Shown here: positions 26,001 to 34,010 of the stretch, piece by piece
How positions within the stretch are numbered: position 1 is the stretch's first letter
How the letters are laid out: the number at the start of each line of letters is the position of its first letter
DNA from: Lycorma delicatula
Taxonomy: Eukaryota; Arthropoda; Insecta; Hemiptera; Fulgoridae
Direction of reading: 5' to 3'
Length of the DNA: 64,000 nt
Assembly: GCF_047948215.1 (NCBI RefSeq)
Contig: NC_134456.1
Location: forward strand, 80,094,515 to 80,158,514
Translations under genes and position numbers: made by a program
Notes under the pieces: model-generated
Seen by the model: the letters and a program-made list of their open reading frames with translations, nothing else
Database searches by the model: none
What the model was told of the DNA's origin: nothing

Positions 26001-29000
26001 TATATTACTTCATCCTATAAGTGATAATGTTTAATTACAGTCATTCATAGCATACCTTATGAGTGGATCTCTTGTTATAGTTATAGATACACTAATTTTG
26101 AATAGGCTGGTTTGTCAACTTGCTGAAGTTGAGTTATGCTGAACCTCTGGCCCTACATACAGTGCTCTTCTACTGTGTTCTGTGTTAAAGATAATGTCTG
26201 TAGACTTGTCAATTCTAAATCCTCTTTAGAATGTTTGCTTAGATGATAACCATCTGATTATTCTTACGGATGTAAGAGATTACTTTTATAGAATAAAGAG
26301 ATTTTTTCAATCTTTCAGCTACTGCAGTTTTTTGGTAATAAATGACTACATGAGATTGAAAGAACTATTTCCGAAATGGATGTCACAATTCCAGGAGTTA
26401 CAGTGTAACTATATTTCTACTGGTAAAGGAGAAACATCTTAAGGTCTGGCTAGTGAGGTAACGAAATGGAGATGCTTATCATTATCATCTTATGACATTT
26501 GGCCTCCCTCATTGATAGAATTCTATACCATAGATCTCACCAAAAAGTGGCACCACTTCTGCAACTAAAGCAAGAGCAAGTCTAATTCATACTGTTTTCA
26601 CCTCTCAGAATTTTGTGATTGTATGAAATATGACAAGGCAAAGGATGCACTTCAGCACGCATTCCTAGATTGTTATTCAGTAAATCAGTATAGCATATAA
26701 TATATTAAGGAGAGTATTAATCTGTGATAGTATTACTATATTTAAAATTAAATCAACTTTGACTGTGTTGTAGTGGTCTACAGAAGATACAGCTTATCTT
26801 CTCTGTCTTGTCTAAGGAACTAAGTATCTAAGTATGGACTAAGTATTAACTAAGGATCTAAATATGACTCGTGTAAGGAAATAATATAAATAAATAAATA
26901 AAAATATAAAATAAGTTTAATTTAAAATAAAAAATCCAAAAGTACATTTCTCAAGAAATTCCCTACAAAGTGTTGGTTGTGGTATATATGTACATAGTAG
27001 GTATGAAAAGTTCCCGAACTAAATTTATTTCTGTAGTTGATACAAGTCAACTCTCGGACAACCAAGGAACTGTGTAGTACACTGTCTGACAATTGTGTGT
27101 ATAAAATTTCATCACGTTTCGTCACTCCAGTCTTGAGTTATTCTCAACACAGCGTATGGCCTCATACGCTGTATTCATGTGACCTTGTGCTAGCTCTTAA
27201 GACATGGAACAGAAAAGCATGATAAAATTTTATGTTCAACTTCAAAAATCTTTCGTTGAAACTTATTCTATGATACAGCAAGCATTCGGTGATGAAGCCG
27301 CATCTCATACTACAACATGCACTTGGTGGAAGCAGTTTAAAGGCGTTAGAGAGTTGTTGGATGATGGCGAACGAAGCAGTAGGCCGTCAACAGCTGTTCA
27401 TGACAAAAGGTTGCAAAAGTGCGCATGCTCCTGCTTGAACAACCTCATCTTACCCTCGGGCCATAGCAGAAGAGCTAAACATCTGTAAAGACGCAGTAGT
27501 ACAATTCTAACAGAAAAAATGAACTGCTGAAAGGTGTGCTCTCATTTCGTTCCGCACTTTTAGACCAAAGAACAAACACAGGTGTGTCTTTCTTGCACTT
27601 AAGACTTCGTTGAAACTGCTGATAGCGACCTGAATTTTTTGCAAACAATTGTAACTGGGGATGAAAACTGGTGCTTCATGTATGATCCACAAACAAAGTG
27701 TCAGTTCGCTGCTTTGTTGAGTCCTGAAACACAAAGACTGGAAAAAAAGTCAGGCAGCAAAAATCAAGAGTGAAAACAATGTTGATTGCATTGCGTTCTT
27801 CGACTCAAAGGACCTAATTCATCATGAATTTGTTCCAACTGGTCAAACTGTAAATTTTAAATTTTATTTGGAAGTAATGAAATGCCTGATGCATTACATT
27901 CATTGAATTCGGCTCGAGCACCAGGATCCAGGTAATTGGATTCTCTTGCAACTATGTCCCGGCACGTATGGTAAAAGTTTTAACACGTTATCACGCCACA
28001 AATCAAATCACCATCCTATCCACCCGCCCTATTCATCTGACCTGATTTGGCTCCAGCAAATTATTTTCTGTTCCCGAAACTCAAGTTGAACATGAAAGGC
28101 TGCTTTCTTGACGACATTCTGGCTTGCACCAAGCAGTTAAAGGGAATCCCACAAAGTGATTTCTCCAGTGCATTTGATGGGCTGTACCAGAGCTGCAACA
28201 AGTGTATAACTAGAGAAAGGTTCTATGTAGAGGGCTGATGTGAGTAAATTTGTTTATCTTTAAATCTGTATTTTTATTTAATTTAGTTGAGGAACTTTTC
28301 AGACATACTGTGTAGCTTACCAGTTCTTTTGCCAAAGTTTAAAAATTGTAAACGCATAGATGTGCTACAGTTCTGCCTGGAGTGTTTGAAGAAAAGTTGT
28401 CATTAATAGCAGGAGGAAATTGGAGGAAATATTGTACTGCAGCAAGCGTAGTTAGCAAGAAGCTATTTGCTTTGTTGCACTCATGTTGTGCAACATCATG
28501 AGTGCAACAATTTTGCATTCTTCATTTCTACATTTAAAAATAATATCTTTCAATAATCATTCTTCCTTTCCATATATTACAAACAATATTTTTCAGTACT
28601 CAGTCTTGATTTCAGTGTTTTTAAACATCATATGGTCGATGTTCATCAATAACATCTTTTTTTTTTTATATTTTCTTTTCGTTTGTGCCTATCTTCACAG
28701 TGCCTCAGCCAAGATCTAATTGAAGATTAGGAAAGTAATGGCTTTAAAAAGTCAACACAAATCTATAAAAATGAATGCTTTTAACAAAATAATGAAGGAA
28801 ATCAAGAAATGTTGTGTTCAGAAATTCAAGCTCTTGTAGCTGATCTTTGTAGCATGTCTGTTCATATGCTGCATAAAGTTATAGTAGAATCAAATAAGCT
28901 GGGAACTCAAAAATTTCAGTATGCCCAGAAAATGTTGTAAAAGAATGGAGAAGAAATTAAAACTTTCAAAGATGTTTGTTAAAAAATATTGTATAAATGT

Positions 29001-32000
29001 TTCATGTACAGCATATAATATTGCTAACATTAGAATAACAGAAGAAGTTATTAGCAGTTTTAAAGCTGAATCTACAGATAAATTACATGTATGAAACTTT
29101 ACAAAAGTTACGAGGAGTGTGGGTTTTAAATGAAAGTAATATGATAGTTTTGGTAGGAAAGCATTATATTCATTTCAAAACAGTAAATTTTTTAAAACAA
29201 ATTAAAATTTACAGATGAGAAGGAGACCAATTATTTATTTGGGCAAGTTGTGCATTTAATCGACAGACATGGTTATGGTTGAACTGATAAGCTACAAAAC
29301 ACCCTTATTCAAAGGATCTAAACTGATATATTGTTGAGCACTGGGAGTGCTGCAGGAGAAATTTTGTATGCACTTTCAATTTTTAAATTGGGCCAAAAAC
29401 AAGGAGTATATCAGAAGACTAATGCTGAAAACTAGGAAAAATGGCTGGAAACAAAGGTAATACCAAACCTTCCATCTCGTTCAGTCTTTGTAATTGACGT
29501 GCTTGCTATCGTAATGTAAAATTACACAAATCATCGATTTCAAATTGTAGAAAACAAGAACTAACTATTAGAATGACTAAAAAACAGAAATATTTTATTC
29601 TTTGCATTTGCTAAGAACAGAAAATATTTATATTTATGTTTAATACTGATCTGTGTGAATTAGTACAATTAAACAAGCCCCACTATGATAAACTTTTGGC
29701 ATGTTGGAGGATTATGGACACAGTGTTTTAAGGATTGCCACCATACGAACCTTAACTCAACACTATTGAATTGATTTGGATGAAAATGAGACTTCAGGTT
29801 GCAGAAGAAAACATTATCAGTAAAAATAATAAAAGAAATAGGTGAAAAGAAAAACTGAACTTCTGCCCAAATATTAGAAGCATTACTATTAACTTGCCTT
29901 AAAAATACTGATTTTGACATTATAACTTACAGAATTGTTATGAGACAGAGTTGCCTGTAAACAAGTGGAATGGTTTGGAATAGCTAACGGTAAGAGAAAC
30001 CGTATGGATGAATCTCAGTCATCAGACAAATAGTATTATATATGAGGTCTGTTCAGAAAATAACTGAGCATTTTTATTTACATGCCAATGAAAATATTTA
30101 GTGATGTGCAGTTGGCAGCATTGTGTTCCGCATAACTTCCTCTGTAACCACATGTTCTTGGATTGTTGATATCTTATTTAGTTTCGTGTTATTGTTATTT
30201 AAGTACAATGTATTGCTAAGTGTTAGTAGAGATTTTTCTAATGTGTGATTTTCAGAAATAACAATACAATGTAAAATTTTGCGTGAAACTGGGGAAAACT
30301 TTCACTGAAACGTTTCAACTTTTGAAAAAAGCTAATGGAGATGATGCTCTGGCTCATAAACAATGTTACAAATGGTTTTCACTACTTAAAAGTAGTTGTC
30401 AGTCAGTTGAAAATGACCCTTGATCAGGAAAGCCTTTGACTTAACTGACACCCATGTTCAGAAAATCAACAATCTGGTGCATGCAAATCTGACTGTCAGA
30501 AAGGTTAGCATCTCAATTGGATCATGCCATGACATTTTGACTGAAAAATTGAACATGCATTGAGTTGCAGCAAAGTTTGTTCCTCATTTGATGACCGAAC
30601 AGCAGAAAGAACATAGAGTAGATGTTTGTTGACAACTTCCTGAACAAACCAATGACGATGAAACATTCATGCAAAGGATCATATAGGGAGACAAAAGCCG
30701 GGTTTACAGCTATGACATCGAGACAAAAGTTCAGTCATCACAATGGATTGGCAAAGGATCTCCACACTCAAGAAAGCACGTTAGTCTTGATCAAATGTCA
30801 TAGTGATGCCCTCTGTTTTTTCTATTTGGAATGGAATTGTGCATTTTGAATTTTTGCCTCAAGGTGAAACAGTGAACCATGCATACTCCAAGACATTTTA
30901 AAATGGTTATGTGAAAAAATCCACAAAAAGAGACCAGACCAGCGAGACAATTCATGATTCCTTCATCACAACAATGCACCTGCACACAGCTTTGTCAATC
31001 TGTCAGTTTTATGCCAAAAATCAGATTACTGTCCTCCATCCTCACCAGACGTGCTCCTTGTGATTTTTTGTCATTTCTGAAATTAAAATTGGTGATCAAA
31101 GGACACAGTTTTGAGGCTATTGATGACATTAAAGCAAATTCGGACCATAAAGACCATTTCAAATGAAGCTATCCAGGACTGCTTTGCAAATTGGAAACAC
31201 TGCTGGGAAAAGTGTGTGAATAGAGAAGGGTAATACTTTGAAGGGGACAAGCACTAATAATCTGTAAAGTTAATTATAAAGATTAAAAAGTTCGGTTATT
31301 TTAAACAGAACTCGTAGACACAGATTAAAAGGACAGTATAAAGCCAGTAAATTGAAAAATCCTTATCCTTCTATTCTAAGTTTCCTTTTTGTTAAAATAA
31401 ATAAATAAATAAATGAAAGTATTAATGTAAAACTAATAAATAAAATAAAATTAGGTTTAAAAACTGGAATATATAAATAAAAGTATTATCCAAAACAGAC
31501 ACATTCATCATACAGTACTTGCATGTAGTTTGTGTTGATATTCCTTGTGCCTCTCTCCTAATCGAGGATCTACTCTCACAACTGAACTTTTTTTTCTTTG
31601 AACTTTGATCACTAGGTATTGATTTCATAAATATGTACATTTAAACTAAGTTGTTCATTAAAAAGAAAATATTTAAGATTACATACAGAAAAAAGCTACT
31701 TAAATTGGAAAAAATTCAACTATTTCTGTTTTAATTTGATATGCCAATGTATACAGTAGCTACATCATATTGTGTTATTAACCAGGTATTTTACAAATTT
31801 GTAAAATAATGGTATTTTACCATTTGTAAATAGTTTATTTACTATTATGTCCAGCACTTAAAAGTTAACTGTTCATTATTCTGGTACTACTTTGAGATCA
31901 CTATTGATTTCATCATGGAATAGCTCTTTTGTTTTTACTTTTCACTTTGCAACCAAGAGTTAACATATTGTAAAATTTTAATAATACACCTGTATGGTCT

Positions 32001-33583
32001 ATATTTCCACTTCTTAGTATGTACATAAATTTATAATTTTATAACCTTTTTCATTTTAATGAAATATACATCTCGTATATTACAGTTACATCTACATATT
32101 ATATACATCTACAGGCAGTATTACAGTTATCAATAGTTTTTTATCTTTCATCATAATCACTTTGGCCAATTACGCTCCTTTTTTAGGACTGTATATTGTA
32201 AAACAATTATGATCCATTTTTTATTAAATAAATTCTTTGTAGGTTACTGAGAATTATTGATTCTCTCTCTTATTATCAGACAGCAGTCAGAATGTAAAAA
32301 AATATATACAGTAGGCCTATCTCTCTCCATTCCTTGTTAAAATTAGTGAAATTTTAATTATTTTTCTAAAAGTAAAAAATTGTATTATATTATGCTATTC
32401 TACATAATACTATACAATCCAAATAGTAGAGATTTCTATCATATGGAACAGCTGCACTCTGACCACCTGCATGATATCTAGCGTACTAGCTATAATAGTT
32501 GTGACTTTTCTTCCGAGAAATATCTTTTCTATTTGAAACGGAACCACTCAGCCCATAACCTGATAAAACTCCTATTCTTGCAAAGCAGAAAGAACAGAAA
32601 TGGATCTGGTAAGAACATCAGTGGGTCTTCTGGTTGGTACCTATATCTATAGGAAAATAAACAAATCTGTTACTTGCTACAAATGTATGAAATGAGGCAA
32701 TACACGAACCTTTTCAATAAGATCAGTTTCTCGACTTCCCTGTCGTGTTTCCATCATTCCCTATCCTACAGCTGTTGCAGCAACTGTATTTACTATTTTT
32801 TTTTTTTTTAAATTAAATAAATGTACGAGAGCCTTCAGATCAGTTAGGGTGTGAACTGAGAAAAATAATGCCGCATTGTTACTGTATTGTAGGACCTACA
32901 ATAAAAAATTAACATTATCCTTTTTACTTGAAATAAAATCATAATATGACTAATAGGATTATCAGTCCTTTAACCTATCAACCCGTATTTATAGACATAC
33001 CAGATCTTCAAAATCCCATTCCTCCTTAATCAAAATAAGGTCTAAATGATAATTATTAATTAAAATGTTACCTGAATATGTTTATTGTCAAACATATAAT
33101 TTAACTTGCAGGTTCTCACCTGATTCAAAACATTCCATCAGACAGTATCATGATGATCACTAGTACCTATTCTCAGCTTGAATGTCTATATTTCATTTGC
33201 TTGAATTTTTATTATTGCATAAAAACAAGTTGTGTACCAAGTAATGCATCTGTTTTTAAGTGAAAAAGTATACTTTATAGTGGGAATAATGCAGTTATTT
33301 AGGGTACTTTGTTGCAAGGCTTTTTTTTTTTGAAGAAATATATATTTTGTGTTGAAGTTTTTAAAAAGTAAACATAGAATTATAACTATTTCATTTTACT
33401 TTTATATTACACTATTTTAGCTGTGTGTATTAATCTATATCCATTTATTATTTGTGTTGTCGCAGCGGTTTACCAAATTACGGAGCACCATTTCCAATTA
33501 GCGGTGTGCCATCGCATCCTCAAAACTTACCACCACCATCAAGCTATCCAAATCCACCACCAACTAATGGGCAACAATTGTGA
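1766..33583 (+). CDS. Stam: STAM, signal transducing adaptor molecule (5' end missing; nine exons)
   Basis: The spliced exons are 1766-2014, 4102-4174, 7448-7630, 8171-8287, 12356-12455, 15952-16025, 20608-20789, 23915-24081 and 33466-33583. They join in frame to 1263 nt, that is 420 residues plus stop. Visible domains in order are: the C-terminal half of the VHS domain (1-83), a ubiquitin-interacting motif around 100-116 (core AIELSLKD), an SH3 domain at about 146-200 ([15 protein letters not shown], then [10 protein letters not shown]), a conserved VQF block near 213, a helical GAT/coiled-coil region at about 240-310 and a Pro/Gln-rich tail. In known STAMs this protein pairs with Hrs in ESCRT-0 on early endosomes, binds ubiquitinated cargo and recruits deubiquitinases through SH3. 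The start codon and about 60-70 VHS residues are not visible here. I see no frameshift or stop, so the gene looks functional. Confidence 0.95.
2015..4101 (+). other. STAM intron
   Basis: An intron of 2.1 kb with a GTAAAT donor and TTTTAG acceptor. Its middle holds the relic ORF described at 2650-3560. Elsewhere only AT-rich sequence is seen. Confidence 0.7.
2650..3560 (+). pseudogene. Decayed copy of a repetitive arthropod ORF of unknown function
   Basis: Reading across frames on the + strand gives, in order: WTPHKV and CLRGGSEKL, then [18 protein letters not shown] (from about 2885), a V-P-P-P-like stretch near 3025, the remnant of a helix before 3215 and [17 protein letters not shown] near 3370-3420. 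From memory of the family, this order of blocks (IPMVWREP..DCYFC, then EWRLFIDSSK..SLKAVLLHNG) belongs to an unnamed protein present in many copies in insect and other invertebrate genomes. Stops and frameshifts break it everywhere. It may be part of a mobile element, but I do not know its function. Confidence 0.55.
4102..4174 (+). CDS. Stam: STAM exon: linker and start of UIM
   Basis: The acceptor is TTTTACTTTTAG and the donor is AAAG|GTTTGT. The exon has 73 nt, starting in phase 0 and leaving one base for the next codon. It encodes a polar linker ([13 protein letters not shown]) and the acidic lead-in EVDDIAK of the ubiquitin-interacting motif. The UIM core continues in the next exon, as in other STAM genes. 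Confidence 0.9.
4175..6349 (+). other. STAM intron, left part
   Basis: AT-rich intron sequence. I see no coding remnant, RNA gene or repeat worth naming in this 2.2-kb stretch. Confidence 0.6.
6350..6778 (+). mobile_element. Non-LTR retrotransposon 3' fragment (reverse transcriptase C-terminus)
   Basis: An open frame reads YGSETWTIG, then [20 protein letters not shown] and [13 protein letters not shown], a pattern typical of the C-terminus of endonuclease/reverse-transcriptase LINEs, possibly of the RTE-like group. It ends in a stop at ACTGAAGAC, followed by a run of A. The 3' end and most of the sequence repeat at 18890-19325. The copy is 5'-truncated, as usual for LINEs, and most of the fragment is still open (6440-6769). 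Confidence 0.85.
7147..7385 (-). pseudogene. Lys-rich C-terminal ORF remnant, probably from a retroelement
   Basis: A GC-richer patch inside the STAM intron. On the - strand it reads [13 protein letters not shown] and, after one frameshift, [20 protein letters not shown] and KEKKNAK followed by TGA (near 7205). Downstream it ends in an A-rich tail (the AAAAAAATAATAAT region, about 7140-7157), as in LINE 3' ends. I recognise the composition of a retroelement ORF end but cannot name the family. Confidence 0.5.
7448..7630 (+). CDS. Stam: STAM exon: UIM core and first half of SH3
   Basis: The acceptor is TCTGTTTCAG and the donor is ATTA|GTAAGT. The exon encodes AIELSLKD (UIM core with the usual Ala and Ser), a Ser/Gly-rich linker containing LYPST, then [19 protein letters not shown], the RT-loop half of the SH3 domain. 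The ALYDF motif is the canonical first strand of SH3 and the acidic residues after it line the peptide-binding groove. Confidence 0.95.
7631..8170 (+). other. STAM intron, no further feature
   Basis: A 540-bp AT-rich intron between the two SH3 exons, with GTAAGT donor and a long T tract at the acceptor. Open frames here are intronic noise. Confidence 0.8.
8171..8287 (+). CDS. Stam: STAM exon: second half of SH3
   Basis: A long T tract precedes the CAG acceptor, and the donor is ACAA|GTATGT. The exon encodes [13 protein letters not shown], with the SH3 double tryptophan, then [12 protein letters not shown] with the conserved G-L-F-P-x-N-F/Y-V signature. The fused SH3 of this and the previous exon is complete, with no substitution at ligand-binding aromatic positions that I can see. 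Confidence 0.95.
8288..9040 (+). other. STAM intron, left part
   Basis: AT-rich sequence after the SH3 exon. I see nothing beyond intron sequence. Confidence 0.6.
9040..9605. mobile_element. Foldback (inverted-repeat) element, about 560 bp
   Basis: Left arm 9095-9213 and right arm 9418-9529 are imperfect reverse complements. For example, AATGGTAGCTATTAAAATG with TTTAATCAATAATAGC on the left corresponds to the complement of GCTATTATTGATTAAACC and GGCTACCATTG on the right. Next to the right arm lies ACACCAAATTTCATTAATATG, a phrase of the type seen in non-autonomous elements of insects. There is no coding capacity. The exact ends are uncertain. Confidence 0.65.
9720..10030 (+). mobile_element. 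Degenerate LINE reverse-transcriptase C-terminal fragment
   Basis: The + strand, with several stops, reads [20 protein letters not shown] near 9900-9955. This fits the W-F-G-H-V-x-R-M-x-x-x-R-x-P-K pattern of LINE C-termini. It is a family different from the copies at 6350 and 18300. The fragment is short and old. Confidence 0.5.
10440..11340 (-). mobile_element. Degenerate LINE segment (endonuclease-RT linker)
   Basis: On the - strand, pieces such as [20 protein letters not shown] resemble the stretch between the endonuclease and the reverse transcriptase of LINEs, where W-K-x-Y-(I/F)-E-x-L-Y is typical. A Lys-rich region lies upstream of it. Many stops and shifts are present. The call rests on a few blocks only. 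Confidence 0.4.
11457..12169 (-). mobile_element. Truncated mariner-like element
   Basis: The sequence from 12169 down to about 11457 is the reverse complement of the first part of the element at 26993-28312. The end next to TA (12170-12171) carries the same terminal repeat (CACAGTAGGCCTGAAAAGTT). The copy stops in the middle of the transposase gene, just after the first catalytic block (about codon 200), and the rest is missing. The open frames here are remnants on both strands. Confidence 0.85.
12356..12455 (+). CDS. Stam: STAM exon: linker after SH3
   Basis: The acceptor is GTTACAG and the donor is ACAG|GTTAGA. The exon continues the phase from the SH3 exon and encodes [16 protein letters not shown] followed by an acidic IDEGKIDR stretch. 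The K-x-V-Q-F block followed by an acidic I-D-E-x-K-(M/I)-D motif is conserved in STAM family members just upstream of the coiled coil. Confidence 0.92.
12456..13880 (+). other. STAM intron with simple repeats
   Basis: AT-rich intron. It holds a C/T-rich tract at about 13074-13107 and an (AAT)n run at 13857-13875. No gene is seen. Confidence 0.6.
13880..14130 (+). mobile_element. LINE endonuclease relic
   Basis: The + strand reads [20 protein letters not shown] and then [11 protein letters not shown]. This resembles the part of the apurinic-type endonuclease of insect LINEs that runs R-L-x-E-F-C-x-x-N-x-L-x-V-x-N-T-x-F. It is preceded by [11 protein letters not shown] and broken by stops. 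The overlapping - strand frame at 13699-14067 is its shadow. Confidence 0.5.
14131..15951 (+). other. STAM intron, right part
   Basis: AT-rich non-coding sequence up to the next STAM exon. A slightly GC-richer patch at about 14720-15130 has no coding pattern I can name. Confidence 0.55.
15952..16025 (+). CDS. Stam: STAM exon: start of helical GAT-like region
   Basis: The acceptor is TTATTTCAG and the donor is GAAG|GTATGA. The exon has 74 nt and encodes [13 protein letters not shown] plus an acidic stretch ending QMVALE. It corresponds to the LLQMLQSTDP-like helix of vertebrate STAM. The overlapping longer open frame starting at 15752 is intron sequence read through. Confidence 0.9.
16026..16416 (+). 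other. STAM intron, start
   Basis: AT-rich intron sequence between the donor at 16026 and the mariner insertion. Nothing else seen. Confidence 0.6.
16419..17750 (+). mobile_element. Full-length mariner-like element, about 1.33 kb
   Basis: Nearly identical terminal inverted repeats of about 28 bp (CGAGGGTTATTTTTTTTTCA on the left, the reverse of TGAAAAAAAATAACCCTCA on the right) are flanked by the TA duplications 16417-16418 and 17751-17752. The transposase is on the + strand, from an ATG near 16580 to a TAA at about 17655. Recognisable blocks are [10 protein letters not shown], then FLHYNARPH and SLDLAPSDF. The mariner D,D34D triad is damaged: the first D reads N, the second reads Y and the third remains. 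Several internal stops and a frameshift near 17470 also inactivate it. Confidence 0.92.
17052..17657 (+). pseudogene. Mariner transposase remnant (C-terminal catalytic half)
   Basis: A 201-codon open frame inside the mariner at 16419-17750 covers the catalytic half. It starts just before the first catalytic block (GNETWVHF) and includes the second ([11 protein letters not shown]) and third ([10 protein letters not shown]). After about residue 140 the frame no longer follows the family: the correct continuation ([11 protein letters not shown] and so on) lies in another frame, which places a frameshift near 17470. The helix-turn-helix half lies upstream, at 16580-17035, with stops. Confidence 0.85.
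17753..18299 (+). other. STAM intron between mariner and LINE
   Basis: AT-rich sequence. The only structure is the near-perfect palindrome at 18222-18260. Confidence 0.6.
18222..18260. repeat. Near-perfect palindrome with 1-nt loop
   Basis: The left arm 18222-18241 (AAATCAATATATAATAAGTT) mirrors the right arm 18243-18260 (AACTTATTATATTGATTT), with one TA extra in the left arm. This is the same style of tight palindrome as at 303, 1339 and 1384. Confidence 0.75.
18300..19325 (+). mobile_element. Non-LTR retrotransposon fragment with RT catalytic motif
   Basis: The + strand carries part of a reverse transcriptase: a [12 protein letters not shown] stretch, [12 protein letters not shown], the catalytic [11 protein letters not shown] at 18537-18569 (a TGA stop directly before it), [13 protein letters not shown], and then the C-terminal part shared with the copy at 6350-6778. 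It ends in the same ACTGAAGAC plus A-rich 3' tail. Stops and small indels scatter through it. The copy is 5'-truncated and inactive. Confidence 0.85.
19326..20607 (+). other. STAM intron, right part
   Basis: AT-rich intron with a short (GT)n-like microsatellite at about 19388-19412. No coding remnant recognised. Confidence 0.6.
20608..20789 (+). CDS. Stam: STAM exon: coiled-coil/GAT helix pair
   Basis: The acceptor is TTTAACAG and the donor is TCACAG|GTATGT. The exon encodes [19 protein letters not shown] and then [15 protein letters not shown], the helices by which STAM is known to pair with Hrs in ESCRT-0. It ends in a short Pro-rich run ([10 protein letters not shown]). The match to the family pattern MGPLIDxxLExxDRKH is strong. 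Confidence 0.94.
20790..21054 (+). other. STAM intron, start
   Basis: AT-rich sequence after the coiled-coil exon, with nothing recognisable. Confidence 0.5.
21055..21580 (-). mobile_element. Possible LINE reverse-transcriptase relic
   Basis: The - strand reads [20 protein letters not shown] and then [13 protein letters not shown]. This recalls the helix after the catalytic motif of LINE reverse transcriptases (L-x-x-x-L-x-x-I-x-x-W-x-x-x-N-x-L-x-L-N-x-x-K-T). A 105-codon open frame follows, without a known pattern. The call rests on one block and is weak. Confidence 0.3.
21581..22640 (+). other. STAM intron, unassigned part
   Basis: AT-rich sequence with no feature I can support. Confidence 0.5.
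22640..23050 (-). mobile_element. LINE RNase H / C-terminal domain relic
   Basis: On the - strand, [20 protein letters not shown] matches the end of the RNase H domain found in I/Jockey/R1-type LINEs (W-x-P-x-H-x-G-I-x-G-N-E-x-A-D-x-x-A). Downstream in the same direction, [13 protein letters not shown] resembles the L-T-R-L-R-I-G-H-T motif, and a short CxxC-like tail follows. The catalytic-type His and Asp positions are partly changed. The piece is in reverse to STAM. Confidence 0.65.
23122..23690 (-). mobile_element. 3' half of a mariner-like element
   Basis: The - strand reads [19 protein letters not shown], then [20 protein letters not shown], the second and third catalytic blocks of a mariner transposase, here with their Asn/Asp pattern (PCDFF keeps the third D). 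Towards 23150 the typical end C-I-I-S-N-G-D-Y-L is seen. The outer end, ACAAGGTATGTTCAAAAAGT beside TA (23120-23121), looks like a terminal repeat. I do not find the other end, so the 5' half seems lost or rearranged. Confidence 0.75.
23915..24081 (+). CDS. Stam: STAM exon: Pro/Gln-rich tail, part 1
   Basis: The acceptor is GATTTTCAACAG and the donor is CTAG|GTGTGA. It encodes a low-complexity Pro/Gly/Gln tail starting [26 protein letters not shown] is a motif shared with vertebrate STAM tails. The phase carries into the last exon, 9.4 kb downstream. Confidence 0.9.
24082..26990 (+). other. STAM last intron, left part
   Basis: AT-rich sequence with some (AATA)n near 26885-26905. I see no coding remnant that I can name in these 2.9 kb. 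Confidence 0.55.
26993..28312 (+). mobile_element. Full-length mariner-like element, about 1.32 kb
   Basis: Terminal repeats (CATAGTAGGTATGAAAAGTT on the left, the reverse of AACTTTTCAGACATACTGTG on the right) are flanked by TA at 26991-26992 and 28313-28314. The transposase starts at an ATG at 27204 ([17 protein letters not shown], helix-turn-helix part), passes [12 protein letters not shown] (first D kept) and ends with [13 protein letters not shown] (third D changed to N) and a ...[11 protein letters not shown] end with TGA at 28236-28238. The second catalytic block is unreadable. The copy is dead. The truncated copy at 11457-12169 belongs to the same family. Confidence 0.9.
28472..28510. 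repeat. Palindrome, perfect 14-bp arms
   Basis: TTGTTGCACTCATG (28472-28485) and its exact reverse complement (28497-28510) surround an 11-nt loop that itself contains TTGTGCAA. It lies 160 bp outside the mariner end and is not one of its terminal repeats. Confidence 0.75.
28720..29960 (+). pseudogene. DDE_3-type (IS630/Tc1-like) transposase relic
   Basis: The + strand, with many stops, reads [21 protein letters not shown] near 29430-29500. Near 29727-29810 it reads GLPPYEP, then [20 protein letters not shown]. This matches the second-Asp segment (L-I-P-N-L-P-x-x-S-V-x-V-x-D-N) and the third catalytic segment (L-P-P-Y-x-P-x-L-N-x-I-E-x-x-W) of DDE_3 superfamily transposases. The first-Asp part near 29220-29270 is hard to read. 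No terminal repeats were found. Confidence 0.65.
30043..31314 (+). mobile_element. Degenerate full-length mariner-like element, about 1.27 kb
   Basis: Imperfect terminal repeats (TGAGGTCTGTTCAGAAAATA on the left, the reverse of TATTTTAAACAGAACTCG on the right) are flanked by TA at 30041-30042 and 31315-31316. The transposase blocks on the + strand are [18 protein letters not shown] (helix-turn-helix), [10 protein letters not shown] (second catalytic block, the D replaced by N) and C-V-N-R-E-G-x-Y-F-E-G-D at the end. There are many stops. It is a family different from the copies at 16419 and 26993. Confidence 0.85.
31315..33465 (+). other. STAM last intron, right part
   Basis: AT-rich sequence with a short (AATA)n tract near 31397-31415 and the zero-loop palindrome at 31787-31808. 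No gene seen. Confidence 0.6.
31787..31808. repeat. Perfect 22-bp palindrome without loop
   Basis: TATTTTACAAA is followed directly by TTTGTAAAATA, its reverse complement. Another GGTATTTTAC copy follows at 31811, and the local sequence is built of repeats of this word. Confidence 0.7.
33466..33583 (+). CDS. Stam: STAM last coding exon with stop
   Basis: The acceptor is TTGTGTTGTCGCAG. In the phase set by the previous exon it reads [13 protein letters not shown], then a Pro/Ser-rich end ([12 protein letters not shown]) and TGA at 33581-33583. It is composed like the previous exon, which supports the 9.4-kb intron between them. Confidence 0.88.
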
Positions 33584-34010
33584 GATAAACTGTGATCTAA
33601 CTTGTCAGCTACTAGGTACAAGTCTAGTACATATTTTTGAACAAATGAAATTCTGACCGATAAGTCAGTGTTCATTATGTTTGAAATACATTTATATTTA
33701 CATATATTTATATATAGGTGTAAATATGAAATTAATAATTTGAACATTTATTACATAATTCTTATTATTAATTGTTATTATTAACGTTAATAATTATATA
33801 TAATTACACATTATTTTATGCATTCATTAAATCATGTTTTAAGATTAAAAGAAATTAAATTCATTCGTAGTAAGTATATTTTGTAAATTTCAAACGATCA
33901 TATACTTTTGTGTTTAATACGAATTATTATTTTTTTTAAATTTTGTCGGTTATTAAATTTCATTTTAGTTTCTTGATTTAAAATAAAAATTGACCGACAG
34001 ACAGTGAAGT
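33584..34010 (+). other. Probable STAM 3' UTR with candidate poly(A) signal
   Basis: AT-rich sequence follows the STAM stop. The first good AATAAA is at 33982-33987, and a GT-rich stretch follows at about 34018-34075, as expected of a cleavage/polyadenylation site. The cleavage point itself is inferred, and longer UTRs using later signals are possible. Confidence 0.4.

Noticed and set aside
33544..33747. Minus-strand frame over the STAM stop
   Set aside because: It overlaps the last STAM exon in antisense and has no family pattern.
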